Shown: positions 16,751 to 24,857 of the stretch, piece by piece | How the letters are laid out: each line of letters starts with the position of its first letter | Position numbering within the stretch: position 1 is the stretch's first letter | NCBI RefSeq assembly: GCF_001514265.1 | Contig: NZ_KQ949010.1 | Location: forward strand, 1-64,000 | Origin: Streptomyces resistomycificus | GTDB lineage: Bacteria > Actinomycetota > Actinomycetes > Streptomycetales > Streptomycetaceae | Direction: 5' to 3' | DNA: 64,000 nt | Translations under genes and position numbers: made by a program | The notes under the pieces: model-generated | Told to the model about the DNA's origin: nothing | The model's input: the letters and a program-made list of their open reading frames with translations, nothing else | Database searches by the model: none

Positions 16751-17136
16751 TGGAGATGGCGGGAATCGAACCCGCGTCCACCGGTGCAGAATCAGGGCTT
16801 CTCCGTGTGCAGTTCGCTGCGATTTTCTCGGCCCCGGCGATCACGCGAACAAGTCGCCGACGGGCCCAGTCACTGTTTGATTTCCCATCGGGCCCCGTGA
16901 CCGGGCTCGATGGTTTAGTTCCCTAGATTATGCCAGGATCCGGGTCGGGAACACTCCCGGGCTGACACCCATTAAGGGTCCTTCACTCACTGCTTATTAG
17001 GCAGCGAGGGCGAAGGACTGGGAATCGCTCTTGGTATTGGCGATTATTTTTTGCGACATATGGTTTACGAGATCATTGCCGCTTCCTCGACACGCTTCCC
17101 CTGCTTCGACAGCCGCTGTCGAAACCGATCATCCCC
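16751..17136 (-). ncRNA. ssrA: Transfer-messenger RNA (tmRNA)
   Basis: On the minus strand the RNA starts GGGGATGATCGGTTTCGACA (5' end 17136) and ends in the tRNA-like T arm GGTTCGATTCCCGCCATCTCC plus discriminator A (16751). The acceptor pairs GGGGATG with CATCTCC, including one G-U pair. CCA is not encoded. The internal tag frame (17041 down to 17000) reads ANTKSDSQSFALAA and is closed by two TAA codons (16994-16999). The length is 386 nt. With SmpB it rescues ribosomes stalled on broken mRNAs and tags the products for proteolysis. The smpB gene lies just upstream on the same strand. Confidence 0.97.
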
Positions 17137-17194
17137 ATGTTGTTTTTTCAATTCCTCCGAGGAGGACCCGCACCCGCTGTGGAGTGCGGATGCC

Positions 17195-17225
17195 ATCGTA
17201 CGTGACCAACGCACGTCGATGCCAG
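17195..17225 (-). promoter_or_regulatory. Candidate ssrA promoter
   Basis: On the minus strand CTGGCA (17220-17225), a 19-bp spacer and TACGAT (17195-17200) lie ~60 bp before the mature tmRNA 5' end, leaving room for a processed 5' leader. A TCCTCC-GA-GGAGGA dyad lies within the leader. Confidence 0.4.
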
Positions 17226-17281
17226 CCTATTCCCGGCGACCCACGGCCGACGGTCCGGCGCGGAGGGCCGGGGCGGGCCGC

Positions 17282-17827
17282 CTACGCGCCCCGCTGCCTC
17301 CGCTTGGCCGCGGCGATCGCGCGGTCCGTCTCCCGGCGGTCCTGCTTCTCGCGCAGGGTCTGGCGCTTGTCGTACTCCTTCTTGCCGCGCGCCAGCGCGA
17401 TCTCGGCCTTCGCCCGGCCGTCCCTGAAGTACAGGGCGAGGGGCACGATCGTGTGACCCGTCTCCTCGGACTTCGCCGCCAGCTTGTCGATCTCCTCGCG
17501 GTGCAGGAGCAGCTTGCGCTTGCGGCGCACGGAGTGGTTGGTCCAGGTGCCCTGGAAGTACTCGGGGATGTGGGCGGCGTGCAGCCACGCCTCGTTCCCC
17601 TCGATCTGGACGAAGCCGTCGGTGAGCGAGGCCCGCCCCTGACGCAGCGATTTCACCTCGGTGCCGGTGAGCACCAGACCGGCCTCGTAGACGTCGATGA
17701 TCGCGTAGTCGTGCCGGGCCTTCTTGTTCTGCGCGACGATCTTGCGCTTGCCGTCCTTGGCCTTGTCCTCGGCCGGCTTGCCCTGCTTCGGCTGGGACTC
17801 TTTCGGTACGTACATTCCCTTGCTCAT
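17282..17827 (-). CDS. smpB: SsrA-binding protein SmpB
   Basis: A 181-residue protein. After a ~28-residue Lys/Gln-rich leader comes the OB-fold core: KIVAQNKKARHDYAI, LTGTEVKSLRQGRASL, NYH-like VRRKRKLLLHREEI. The basic C-terminal tail (GKKEYDKRQTLREKQ and onward) enters the decoding centre. It delivers tmRNA to stalled ribosomes. The ATG at 17827 gives MSKGMYVPKE; the second Met (17815) is an equally plausible start, because neither has a good ribosome site. The gene lies immediately upstream of ssrA on the same strand, as in other streptomycetes. Confidence 0.95.
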   Translation of the reverse strand: MSKGMYVPKESQPKQGKPAEDKAKDGKRKIVAQNKKARHDYAIIDVYEAGLVLTGTEVKSLRQGRASLTDGFVQIEGNEAWLHAAHIPEYFQGTWTNHSVRRKRKLLLHREEIDKLAAKSEETGHTIVPLALYFRDGRAKAEIALARGKKEYDKRQTLREKQDRRETDRAIAAAKRRQRGA

Positions 17828-17919
17828 AGTGCAGTCATTTTCGCACCTCGAAGGGGTGGGGGGGAAAGCCGATTACGAGGGGCCGCGCGCGAGTGCTCAG
17901 CGAGCGTCCGCGAGCCCGG

Positions 17920-19098
17920 TCAGGGGGTGTCCCCGAGCCCGCTCAGCACCGTCTGGGCCCGCTCCAGCACCGCTTCGTCCGCCTCCAGGTCCGGCGTGAT
18001 GCCGGCGCCGTCGACGCCGCGGCCGGAGGGTGTGCGGTAGTGCCCGACGGTCAGCTCGGCGACGGAGCCGTCGGGCAGCCGGCTCGGCATCTGGACGGAG
18101 CCCTTGCCGAAGGTGCGGGAGCCCACGACGACCGCGCGGCCGCGGTCCTGGAGGGCGCCGGTGAGGAGCTCGGCCGCGCTCATGGTGCCGCCGTCGACGA
18201 GCGCGACCAGGGGTCTGGTGGTGTCGCCGCCGGGCTCGGCGTGCAGGGCACGCTGCTCGCCGTCGACGTCGTAGGTGGCGACGAGCCCGCCGTCGAGGAA
18301 GGCGGACGCGGCGGTGACGGCCTCGCTGACCAGTCCGCCGGCGTTGCCGCGCAGGTCGAGGACGATCCCGGAGGCGGCCGGGGCCTGCCGTACGGCGGTA
18401 CGGACCTGGGCGCCGGAGCCCTTGGTGAAGGCAGCGATCTTGATGACGGTGATGCCGTCGGCCAGTGTGTGCGCGGTCACGTCGTCCGTGGAGAGGCGGG
18501 CCCGGCGCACCGTCTCGCTCCACGCGCGCGTGCCGCGCTCCAGGCCCAGGCGGACGGTCGTACCGGCGGCGGCGTCCGTGGCGTCACCGCGCAGTAAGGA
18601 GACGACCTCGGTTACCGGGCGTCCGTCGACCTTCCTGCCGTCGACGCTGCGCAGCCGGTCGCCCCGGTGGATCCCGGCGGCGGCCGCGGGCGACCCGGTA
18701 CGCACCTTGGTCACCTCGATACGGCCGTCCCGCTCGCGCCGCGCCCACAGGCCCACGCCGGTGTACCGGCCGTCGAGGGCCTCCTCGAACTCCTCGTACT
18801 CGCCCGGGGAGTAGACGGCGCCCCAGCGGTCCCCGCTGCGGCTGACCGCGCGTTCGGCGGCCTCCATCGGGGACTTGCCGTCGGCCATGGCCTCCTCGGC
18901 GGCCCGGGCCACGGCGTCGTGGCGGCTCGCGGAGGCGGCCGAGACGGTCGGGTCGGAGGCGGCTTTTCGGTCGCCGCCCTCGGCCTTCGGGAAGGAGCCG
19001 GTCGCGGCACCGGCGACCAGGACGCTCGCGAAGACCAATGTCAGGGCCGCCCCGCGGCGGATGCGACGGGGCTGACAGAACAGGTCTCGGCCTGACAT
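17920..19098 (-). CDS. S41-family C-terminal processing protease (CtpA-like)
   Basis: A 392-residue secreted or membrane-anchored serine protease. Residues ~14-36 are a signal or anchor helix. A PDZ domain occupies ~115-205 (GVGLWARR, AAAAGIHRGDRLRSVDGR). The S41 catalytic domain follows, with LDLRGNAGG, the nucleophile Ser in DGGTMSAAELL and the catalytic Lys in RTFGKGSVQ. Such proteases trim or degrade exported proteins from the C-terminus. It sits between ftsX and smpB on the same strand, an arrangement I recall as conserved in streptomycetes. A hairpin separates it from ftsX, so it is probably transcribed independently. Confidence 0.92.
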   Translation of the reverse strand: MSGRDLFCQPRRIRRGAALTLVFASVLVAGAATGSFPKAEGGDRKAASDPTVSAASASRHDAVARAAEEAMADGKSPMEAAERAVSRSGDRWGAVYSPGEYEEFEEALDGRYTGVGLWARRERDGRIEVTKVRTGSPAAAAGIHRGDRLRSVDGRKVDGRPVTEVVSLLRGDATDAAAGTTVRLGLERGTRAWSETVRRARLSTDDVTAHTLADGITVIKIAAFTKGSGAQVRTAVRQAPAASGIVLDLRGNAGGLVSEAVTAASAFLDGGLVATYDVDGEQRALHAEPGGDTTRPLVALVDGGTMSAAELLTGALQDRGRAVVVGSRTFGKGSVQMPSRLPDGSVAELTVGHYRTPSGRGVDGAGITPDLEADEAVLERAQTVLSGLGDTP

Positions 19099-19122
19099 GC
19101 GGGTGAGTCTAGGACAACGCGA

Positions 19123-19154
19123 AGGGCCGTACGGTCGGTTGACCGTACGACCCT
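19123..19154 (-). terminator. Terminator downstream of ftsX
   Basis: AGGG-C-CGTACGGTC, loop GGTT, GACCGTACG-A-CCCT: 13 paired bases with one internal mismatch, located between the ftsX stop and the start of the S41 protease gene. Confidence 0.7.
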
Positions 19155-19165
19155 CTTGGCATGCG

Positions 19166-20086
19166 TCACACCTTCAGGTACTTGCGCAACGCGAAGAACG
19201 CGGCAAGGGCGGGCATCAGCAGACTCGTCGCCAGGATGAGCGGCAGCTTCGTCAGGACGGCGTCCCAGCCGATGAAGTTGATCAGGTTCAGCTTCTCCGA
19301 CAGCGCCAGGCCGTGATCGATGAGGAAGTACCGGGCGATCACCAGGAACCCGCACGCGACCGTGCCGCCGATGAGCCCGGCGACCGCGGCCTCCATGATG
19401 AACGGCGCCTGGATGTAGAAGCCCGAGGCGCCGACCAGGCGCATGATGCCGGTCTCGCGCCGCCGGCTGAAGGCGGAGACGCGCACCGTGTTGACGATCA
19501 GCATCAGCGCGACGACCAGCATCAGCGCCATCACCGCGCGTGCGGCCCAGTTCATGCCGTTCAGCAGCCCGAAGAGGTTGTCCAGGATGCCCTTTTGGTC
19601 CTGCACCGACTGCACGCCGTCCCGCCCGTCGAAGGCGGTCGCGATGACCTGGTACTTCTCCGGGTCCTTCAGCTTGATGCGGTACGACTCCTGCATCTGG
19701 TCCGGCGTGAGGGAGCTGGCCAGCGGCGAGTCGCCGAACTGCTCCTTGTAGTGCTTGTAGGCCGCGTCCTGCGACTCGTAGGTGACCTTCTGGACGACCG
19801 AGGTCATCTTGTCGAGGTCGGCGAGGATGTCCTTCTTCTGGTCCTCGGTGACCGCGCCCTTGGCGCAGTTCGGATCGGACTCTGCGTCGCTCTTGTTGCA
19901 GAGGAAGACCGAGACGTTGACCTTGTCGTACCAGTAGCCCTTCATGGTGCTGACCTGGTCGCTCATCAGGAGCGACCCGCCGAACAGGGCGAGTGACAGG
20001 GCGACGGAGACGACGACCGCGAAGGTCATCGTCAGGTTGCGGCGGAGACCGACACCGATCTCCGACAGAACGAACTGGGCGCGCAT
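19166..20086 (-). CDS. ftsX: Cell division protein FtsX
   Basis: A 306-residue membrane protein with the FtsX layout: a short cytoplasmic N-terminus (MRAQFVLSEIGVGLRRN), TM1 (~20-42), an extracytoplasmic domain of ~130 residues (including FLCNKSDAESDPNC, a likely disulfide pair, and LKDPEKY), then three TM helices from ~180 to the end (FSRRRETGIMRLVGAS loop between them). With FtsE it forms an ABC-type complex that activates peptidoglycan hydrolases through its outer loop. In Streptomyces it acts during growth and sporulation. ftsE lies 44 bp upstream on the same strand. Confidence 0.96.
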   Translation of the reverse strand: MRAQFVLSEIGVGLRRNLTMTFAVVVSVALSLALFGGSLLMSDQVSTMKGYWYDKVNVSVFLCNKSDAESDPNCAKGAVTEDQKKDILADLDKMTSVVQKVTYESQDAAYKHYKEQFGDSPLASSLTPDQMQESYRIKLKDPEKYQVIATAFDGRDGVQSVQDQKGILDNLFGLLNGMNWAARAVMALMLVVALMLIVNTVRVSAFSRRRETGIMRLVGASGFYIQAPFIMEAAVAGLIGGTVACGFLVIARYFLIDHGLALSEKLNLINFIGWDAVLTKLPLILATSLLMPALAAFFALRKYLKV

Positions 20087-20130
20087 GGCGGGTTCTTCAG
20101 GCCTTTCCGTGGACGGTCGTCAGACAGCGG

Positions 20131-20820
20131 TCAGTGCTGGTAGCCGTAGACGCCGCGTGCCTGGTCGCGGACGAGGCGGCCCTTCTCCAGCTCGATGACG
20201 CGCTTGCGCATCTGGTCCACGATGTTCTGGTCGTGCGTCGCCATCACCACGGTCGTGCCGGTCCGGTTGATCCGGTCCAGCAGCTTCATGATGCCGACGG
20301 AGGTCTGCGGGTCGAGGTTGCCGGTGGGCTCGTCGGCGATGAGCAGCTTGGGGCGGTTCACGAAGGCCCTCGCGATGGCCACGCGCTGCTGCTCACCACC
20401 GGACAGCTCGCCGGGCATCCGGTCCTCCTTGCCGCCGAGCCCGACGAGGTCGAGCACCTGCGGCACGGACTTGCGGATCTCGCCCTTCGACTTGCCGATG
20501 ACCTCCTGTGCGAAGGCCACGTTCTCGGCGACCGTCTTGTTGGGCAGGAGGCGGAAGTCCTGGAACACCGTCCCCAACTGGCGCCGCATCTGCGGCACCT
20601 TCCAGTTGGTCAGGCGCGCGAGGTCCTTGCCCAGGACGTGCACCTGACCGTGGCTGCACCGCTCCTCGCGGAGGACCAGCCGCAGGAAAGTGGACTTTCC
20701 GGAGCCGGAGGACCCCACGAGGAACACGAACTCGCCCTTCTCCACTTCCAGGGAGACATCCCTGAGTGCGGGGCGGGTCTGCTTGGGGTAGACCTTGGAT
20801 ACGTTGTCGAATCGGATCAC
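20131..20820 (-). CDS. ftsE: Cell division ATP-binding protein FtsE
   Basis: A 229-residue ABC ATPase. The GTG start at 20820 gives MIRFDNVSKVYPK. Motifs are Walker A GSSGSGKST (~36-44), Q-loop VFQDFRLL, signature LSGGEQQRVAIARA, Walker B LLIADEPTGNLDP and the switch His in ATHD. The protein is cytoplasmic and pairs with FtsX to couple ATP hydrolysis to cell-wall hydrolase control at division sites. Longer in-frame extensions upstream lack coding character. Confidence 0.96.
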   Translation of the reverse strand: MIRFDNVSKVYPKQTRPALRDVSLEVEKGEFVFLVGSSGSGKSTFLRLVLREERCSHGQVHVLGKDLARLTNWKVPQMRRQLGTVFQDFRLLPNKTVAENVAFAQEVIGKSKGEIRKSVPQVLDLVGLGGKEDRMPGELSGGEQQRVAIARAFVNRPKLLIADEPTGNLDPQTSVGIMKLLDRINRTGTTVVMATHDQNIVDQMRKRVIELEKGRLVRDQARGVYGYQH

Positions 20821-21043
20821 GGATGCACCACGGGTCGCCGGGGGTAGATGAGCGTGACCATACGCGAACCGGGTACGCGAGCGCAGGCGTCGGTTGGGGT
20901 TGCGTGCCAGTTGTACGTTTTGTGCCCGCCCCGACCCCACAGGACCCCGCGCTGAATGCCGCCGAACCTGGCACAGTGGAGGGGGAACGTTCGCGTTCCC
21001 CCGAGCGTTGTGTACGTGGAACCGGTGCAAGGAGGGCGAGCGC

Positions 21044-21241
21044 ATGACGTACGACCGGCTGGTGTGCGCGAACTGCGCGGCGCCCGTGAGCGAGGGCCGG
21101 TGCCCCGTGTGCCGCGCGAACCGCGAGCGGCTGCAGCAGGAGCAGGGGAACCCCTTCGAGGGCCTGAACCCCATGACCCTCATCACACTGCTGGCGCTCC
21201 TGATCGCGGCGGTCGCGCTGCTGGCGCACCAGACCGCGTAG
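21044..21241 (+). CDS. Small zinc-ribbon protein with C-terminal membrane helix
   Basis: A 65-residue protein. The ATG at 21044 follows GGAGGG (21031-21036). Two CxxC pairs (CANC at ~9-12 and CPVC at ~20-23) form a likely zinc ribbon. A charged stretch rich in Arg/Glu/Gln follows, and residues ~45-62 are a hydrophobic helix (ITLLALLIAAVALLA), so it should be tail-anchored. It is divergent from ftsE and convergent with the LAXTG gene. I recall short conserved actinomycete proteins of this type beside ftsE, but no function is known. Confidence 0.8.
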   Translation: MTYDRLVCANCAAPVSEGRCPVCRANRERLQQEQGNPFEGLNPMTLITLLALLIAAVALLAHQTA

Positions 21242-21263
21242 GACGCCCGTCCCAGGACGCACG

Positions 21264-21297
21264 AAGGGCCCGGAGCGGTTACCCGCTCCGGGCCCTT
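21264..21297. terminator. Bidirectional terminator
   Basis: A perfect 15-bp stem (AAGGGCCCGGAGCGG and complement) with a TTAC loop, ending CCCTT, lies between the convergent zinc-ribbon and LAXTG genes. Confidence 0.9.
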
Positions 21298-21339
21298 CAC
21301 CGTAAGACGTGCGTACGGCGAGTGAGCAGTCGGCTACCG

Positions 21340-21978
21340 TCAGGCGGTAGCGCCGCCCCGGCCGCCCATCAGGCGCGGCAGGATGCGGAAGCCGACGCCG
21401 CCGGCGATCATCGTGGCGGCACCGATCACCAGGAAGGTGGTCTGCGCGGCGCCGGTGTCGGCGAGCTCCTCACCGCTGCCCTGCGCCGACGTGTCGGTCG
21501 AGGTCTCCGAGCCGGTGTCGGTGATGGCCGAGGAACCCTCGCCCTGGGCGGAGTCGCCGGAACCGCCGTCGGGGTTGGTGTTGCTGTTGCCCCCGCCGTT
21601 CCCGTTCCCGTTCCCGTTCCCGTTCCCGTTGCCGTTCCCGTTGCCGTTCCCGTTCCCATTGCCGTTTCCGTTCCCGTTACCCGGGTCGGTCGGCTCCTCG
21701 GTGGGCTCCGTGGGCTCCTCAGTGGGCTCGGTGGGCTCCTCGGTGGGCTCGGTCGGCTGCTCGGTGGGCAGGTCCGTCGGCACGTCGGTGGGCACGTCCG
21801 TCGGGATGTCGGTCGGGATGTCCGTCGGGTCGGGCGTCGGGGCGGGCGTGGTGCACCCGAGGCCCAGGAACCCGCAGTCGTCGGCCGAAGCGGCACCCGC
21901 GGCGGTCAGCGAGGCACCGGCGGCGATCACGGTACCGGCGACGACCCGCGCTATACGGATCCGCGTCTTGTTGGTCAT
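21340..21978 (-). CDS. LAXTG-anchored (sortase E) cell-wall protein with Pro-Thr and Gly-Asn repeats
   Basis: A 212-residue secreted protein. It has a signal peptide (MTNKTRIRIARVVAGTVIAA, cleaved after SA in GAASA-DD) and one early CGFLGLGC motif that could form a disulfide. A stalk of D/E-x-PT repeats (DIPTDVPTD, TEPTEEPTEP) follows, then a Gly-Asn dipeptide run of about 14 units and a Ser/Thr/Gly linker. It ends in LADTG, a hydrophobic helix (TTFLVIGAATMIAGGVGF) and a basic tail. LAXTG is the class E sortase signal of Streptomyces, so the protein should be covalently linked to peptidoglycan. There is no catalytic domain; it looks like a spacer or adhesin. The repeat DNA is slippage-prone. 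Confidence 0.85.
   Translation of the reverse strand: MTNKTRIRIARVVAGTVIAAGASLTAAGAASADDCGFLGLGCTTPAPTPDPTDIPTDIPTDVPTDVPTDLPTEQPTEPTEEPTEPTEEPTEPTEEPTDPGNGNGNGNGNGNGNGNGNGNGNGNGNGNGGGNSNTNPDGGSGDSAQGEGSSAITDTGSETSTDTSAQGSGEELADTGAAQTTFLVIGAATMIAGGVGFRILPRLMGGRGGATA
21596..21679 (-). repeat. Hexanucleotide microsatellite encoding (Gly-Asn)n
   Basis: About 14 copies of a 6-bp unit (CCGTTC/GAACGG-type with CCGTTG variants) occur inside the LAXTG gene. A change of whole units keeps the frame, so stalk length can vary between strains without loss of the protein. Confidence 0.9.
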
Positions 21979-22247
21979 GTGGTTGCTACCCCCAGTAGCT
22001 CATCGTCAGTGAGGCGGCGCCCGGGGCCGTGATCGACGGAGGAGGTAGCTGCACTCAGACCCCCCGGTTCACATGCGCCCCAGAGATACGCATGCCGCGC
22101 TTTACCCTTCCCATTTTTCAAAGCAACGTCAAGGCCATTGCGCGCGCATTGTCCGACTAAGGGATCTATGCCGGAGAAAGAAGCGTGTGAGTGTGATGTA
22201 AAACCCAGACATCGGGCCCACATCCGGGCATGCGGGCGAACACACGA
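21979..22247. other. Leader/promoter region of the LAXTG gene
   Basis: No gene is seen. The A+T-richer part (22100-22215) includes TTGACG on the minus strand (22127-22132) followed about 19-20 bp later by GGTAAA, a weak promoter candidate with over 120 bp of 5' leader. A GGAGGAGGT-like purine run at 22039-22047 is on the plus strand and not connected to a gene. Confidence 0.35.
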
Positions 22248-22282
22248 AAGGCAACTGCCGCCGGAGAGGCGACAGTTGCCTT
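22248..22282 (-). terminator. Terminator of prfB
   Basis: A 10-bp stem (AAGGCAACTG and complement), with an inner CGCC/GGCG step, lies 28 bp after the prfB stop. Confidence 0.75.
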
Positions 22283-22309
22283 GTCGACAAAGCGCTGTGC
22301 GCGCCTCGG

Positions 22310-23416
22310 TTACTTCTCCTGCTGCTTGCGCCAGCGAATTCCGGCTTCCAGGAACCCTTCGATCTCACCGTTGAACACGGCCTCGGGGTTGCCGACCTCG
22401 TAATCGGTCCGCAGGTCCTTGACCATCTGGTACGGGTGCAGGACGTACGAACGCATCTGGTTGCCCCAGGAGTTGCCGCCGTCGCCCTTGAGCGCGTTCA
22501 TCTTCTCCTGCTCCTCCTGGCGGCGCCGCTCGAGCAGCTTGGCCTGGAGGACGTTCATCGCGGTCGCCTTGTTCTGGATCTGCGACCGCTCGTTCTGGCA
22601 GGAGACGACGATGCCGGTGGGGAGGTGGGTGAGGCGCACCGCGGAGTCGGTGGTGTTCACGCCCTGGCCGCCGGGACCGGACGAACGGTAGACGTCCACG
22701 CGCAGTTCGGACTCGTCGATCTCGATGTGGTCGGTCTTCTCGACCACGGGCAGGACCTCGACACCGGCGAAGGAGGTCTGGCGGCGCCCCTGGTTGTCGA
22801 AGGGCGAGATGCGCACCAGCCGGTGCGTGCCCTGCTCGACCGAGAGAGTGCCGTAGGCGTACGGGATCTGCACGGCGAAGGTGGTCGACTTGATGCCGGC
22901 CTCTTCGGCGTACGAGGTCTCGTAGACCTCGGTCTTGTAGCCCTTCTGCTCCGCCCAGCGCAGGTACATCCGCTGCAGCTTCTCGGCGAAGTCGGCGGCG
23001 TCGACCCCACCGGCCTCGGCGCGGATGTTCACGAGCGCCTCGCGGGAGTCGTACTCGCCGGACAGCAGCGTGCGGACCTCCAGCTCGTCCAACGCCTTCT
23101 TGACGGCGATGAGCTCGGAGTCGGCCTCGGCACGGGTGTCCGGGTCGTCCTCCTCCTCGGCCATCTCGAAGAGCACGGCGAGATCGTCGATCCGCCCGCG
23201 CAGCGCCTCCGCCTTCCGGACCTCGGCCTGGAGGTGGGAGAGCTTGCTGGTGATCTTCTGCGCCTCGTCCGGGTTGTCCCACAGGGACGGCGCGGCCGCC
23301 TGCTCCTCGAGCACGGCGATGTCTGCCCTCAGCTTGTCGAGGTCCAGGACGGCCTCGATCGACTCCATGGTCGAGGAGAGGGACTTCAGCTCTTCGGATA
23401 CATCGACGACTGCCAC
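22310..23416 (-). CDS. prfB: Peptide chain release factor 2
   Basis: A 368-residue class I release factor. An N-terminal coiled-coil domain is followed by the SPF stop-codon recognition tripeptide (RISPFDNQ) and the catalytic GGQ loop (SSGPGGQGVNTT). The C-terminus (AGIRWRKQQEK) is basic. It recognises UGA and UAA and triggers peptide release. The frame is open throughout, so the programmed +1 frameshift used for autoregulation in many bacteria is absent. It is located downstream of pkaB with a terminator between. Confidence 0.97.
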   Translation of the reverse strand: MAVVDVSEELKSLSSTMESIEAVLDLDKLRADIAVLEEQAAAPSLWDNPDEAQKITSKLSHLQAEVRKAEALRGRIDDLAVLFEMAEEEDDPDTRAEADSELIAVKKALDELEVRTLLSGEYDSREALVNIRAEAGGVDAADFAEKLQRMYLRWAEQKGYKTEVYETSYAEEAGIKSTTFAVQIPYAYGTLSVEQGTHRLVRISPFDNQGRRQTSFAGVEVLPVVEKTDHIEIDESELRVDVYRSSGPGGQGVNTTDSAVRLTHLPTGIVVSCQNERSQIQNKATAMNVLQAKLLERRRQEEQEKMNALKGDGGNSWGNQMRSYVLHPYQMVKDLRTDYEVGNPEAVFNGEIEGFLEAGIRWRKQQEK

Positions 23417-23472
23417 GCCTCCAGCCTAACGGCTCCGCCAAGCGGGGAGCGCCGGTGCTGCGGCTCGGGCCG

Positions 23473-23501
23473 GGGCCCAGGGGGCGGAGCCCCCTGGGCC
23501 C
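23473..23501 (-). terminator. Terminator abutting the pkaB stop codon
   Basis: A perfect 12-bp stem (GGGCCCAGGGGG and complement) with a 5-nt loop begins at the base next to the TGA (23502-23504). Confidence 0.8.
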
Positions 23502-24740
23502 TCAGGGGGCTGCTGGCGACGAGTTCCGGCTGTCCTGCGGCGTACCGGCGTCGTCCCCCGAGGTCGCCGCCCACGTGCCGACCCCGGCCGCGGCGACCAG
23601 GACCGCCGCGGCGACGCCGAGCACCACCCGCCGGCGCCGCGCGGCGGCACGGTTCCGGGCGGAACCGGGGCGGGGCGCCCCGGCGGCCCGCGGTGCCCGT
23701 GCCGTGCCCCTCGCGCCCCCCGCCAGTTCGTCCGGCGCCGGCACCCTCATCGACGTATGGGTGTCGCGGTTGGAGTCGGCCGGCTTCGCGCCCGGCACCA
23801 ACGGCACCGCACCGCGCCGCACCGGCGTCGAGGACACCGGCTCGTCCGGGACCTGGGTCTCGCCCGTGTCCTCGTCGGTCTCGGCGTCCGGCTCGTCGAC
23901 GTCCAGCGGCGGCATCCCCGCCAGCATCGGCAGCAGCTCGCGCAGTCGCGCCCCGAGCTCCGAGGCCCGCAGCCGGGAGGCCGGAGCCTTGGCGAGGCAC
24001 TGCACGATCAGCTGCCAGAGCTCGTCCGGGATGCCCGGCAACGGCACCACGGTCTCCGTGACGTGGCGGCGCAGGACCGCGCCCGGGTGCCCGCCCCCGA
24101 ACGGCGTGAAGCCCGCCAGCAGCTCGTACAGAACGGTCGCGAGGGCGTAGATGTCCACCGAGGCCCGCGGCGGCAGACCCTCGACGATCTCCGGCGCCAG
24201 GTAGTCCGGCGTGCCGATGATCTTCGTGGCCCGGGTCCGGCGCGGGGAGTCGATCAGCTTGGCCACACCGAAGTCGGTGAGCAGCGCCGGATGGGAGCCG
24301 CCCGGGCCCAGAGGGCCCTGCATGTCCAGGAGGACGTTCTCCGGCTTGACGTCGCGGTGCACCACACCGGCCGCGTGCGCCGCGGCCAGCCCGTCGGCCA
24401 CGTCCGCGACGATCGCGACGGCCGCCTCGGGCGAGAGCCGCTTCTCCCGGTCGAGCCGGGTGCGCAGGTCGGTGCCCCGGACCAGGTCCATGACCAGCGC
24501 GAGGTCGTTGCCGTCGACGACCAGGTCGCGTACGGAGACCACGTGCGGGTGGTCCAGGCCGAGCAGGGCGGTGCGCTCCTGCACGAAGCGCCCGACGAGT
24601 TCCTGGTCGGACGCGAGGTCCTCGCGCAGCAGCTTCACGGCGACGGGACCCTCGGGCCCCTCGCCCAGCCACACCGTGCCGGCGCTGCCCCGCCCCAGGA
24701 TCTGGTGCGCGGTGTACCGGCTGCCGATCTTCCGTGCCAA
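23502..24740 (-). CDS. pkaB: Ser/Thr protein kinase PkaB
   Basis: A 412-residue Hanks-type kinase. The Gly-rich loop is GRGSAGTV (16-23), the ATP Lys is K36 in VAVKLL, the catalytic loop HRDVKPEN is at 128-135, DFG is at 156-158 and the P+1 region is GTPDYLAPE. The kinase domain ends near 275. A Pro/Asp/Ala-rich juxtamembrane linker follows, then a basic stop, one TM helix (~373-390) and a short external Ser/Pro tail. The order prfB-pkaB-pkaA is that of S. coelicolor, where PkaA and PkaB were described as autophosphorylating kinases. The tail is too short to be a PASTA sensor. Confidence 0.9.
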   Translation of the reverse strand: MARKIGSRYTAHQILGRGSAGTVWLGEGPEGPVAVKLLREDLASDQELVGRFVQERTALLGLDHPHVVSVRDLVVDGNDLALVMDLVRGTDLRTRLDREKRLSPEAAVAIVADVADGLAAAHAAGVVHRDVKPENVLLDMQGPLGPGGSHPALLTDFGVAKLIDSPRRTRATKIIGTPDYLAPEIVEGLPPRASVDIYALATVLYELLAGFTPFGGGHPGAVLRRHVTETVVPLPGIPDELWQLIVQCLAKAPASRLRASELGARLRELLPMLAGMPPLDVDEPDAETDEDTGETQVPDEPVSSTPVRRGAVPLVPGAKPADSNRDTHTSMRVPAPDELAGGARGTARAPRAAGAPRPGSARNRAAARRRRVVLGVAAAVLVAAAGVGTWAATSGDDAGTPQDSRNSSPAAP

Positions 24741-24764
24741 GACTGCTCCTACAGACGCGTGTTG

Positions 24765-24793
24765 CCGATAAAACTACGCGCCGGAAGAGCCAA
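24765..24793 (-). promoter_or_regulatory. Candidate pkaB promoter
   Basis: On the minus strand TTGGCT (24788-24793), 17 bp and TATCGG (24765-24770) lie about 25 bp before the pkaB start. This implies a short leader and transcription separate from pkaA. Confidence 0.5.
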
Positions 24794-24857
24794 CCTTCAC
24801 CGCGGAGACGGAAATCACCCGCCAGGTGTCGACAAATCACCAAGCTCGGGCTCTCTC

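Noticed and set aside
16751..16775. Search for a duplicated tmRNA 3' end as an attachment site
   Set aside because: No second copy was seen between 2 kb and 16.7 kb and there is no integrase, so no att site is listed.
16751..17136. tRNA gene read from the T-arm sequence GGTTCGATTCCCGCC
   Set aside because: It is the tRNA-like domain of tmRNA: the partner acceptor strand is 380 nt away and a tag frame lies between.
17051..18040. Long plus-strand frames across ssrA and smpB
   Set aside because: They run through the structured tmRNA and are antisense to smpB; not coding.
20956..22032. 358-codon plus-strand frame across the zinc-ribbon and LAXTG genes
   Set aside because: Different frame from the zinc-ribbon protein and antisense to the LAXTG gene; its Val/Pro repeats are just the reverse reading of the microsatellite.
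22310..23416. Programmed +1 frameshift in prfB
   Set aside because: The frame is continuous, with no internal UGA near codon 25 and no frameshift site.
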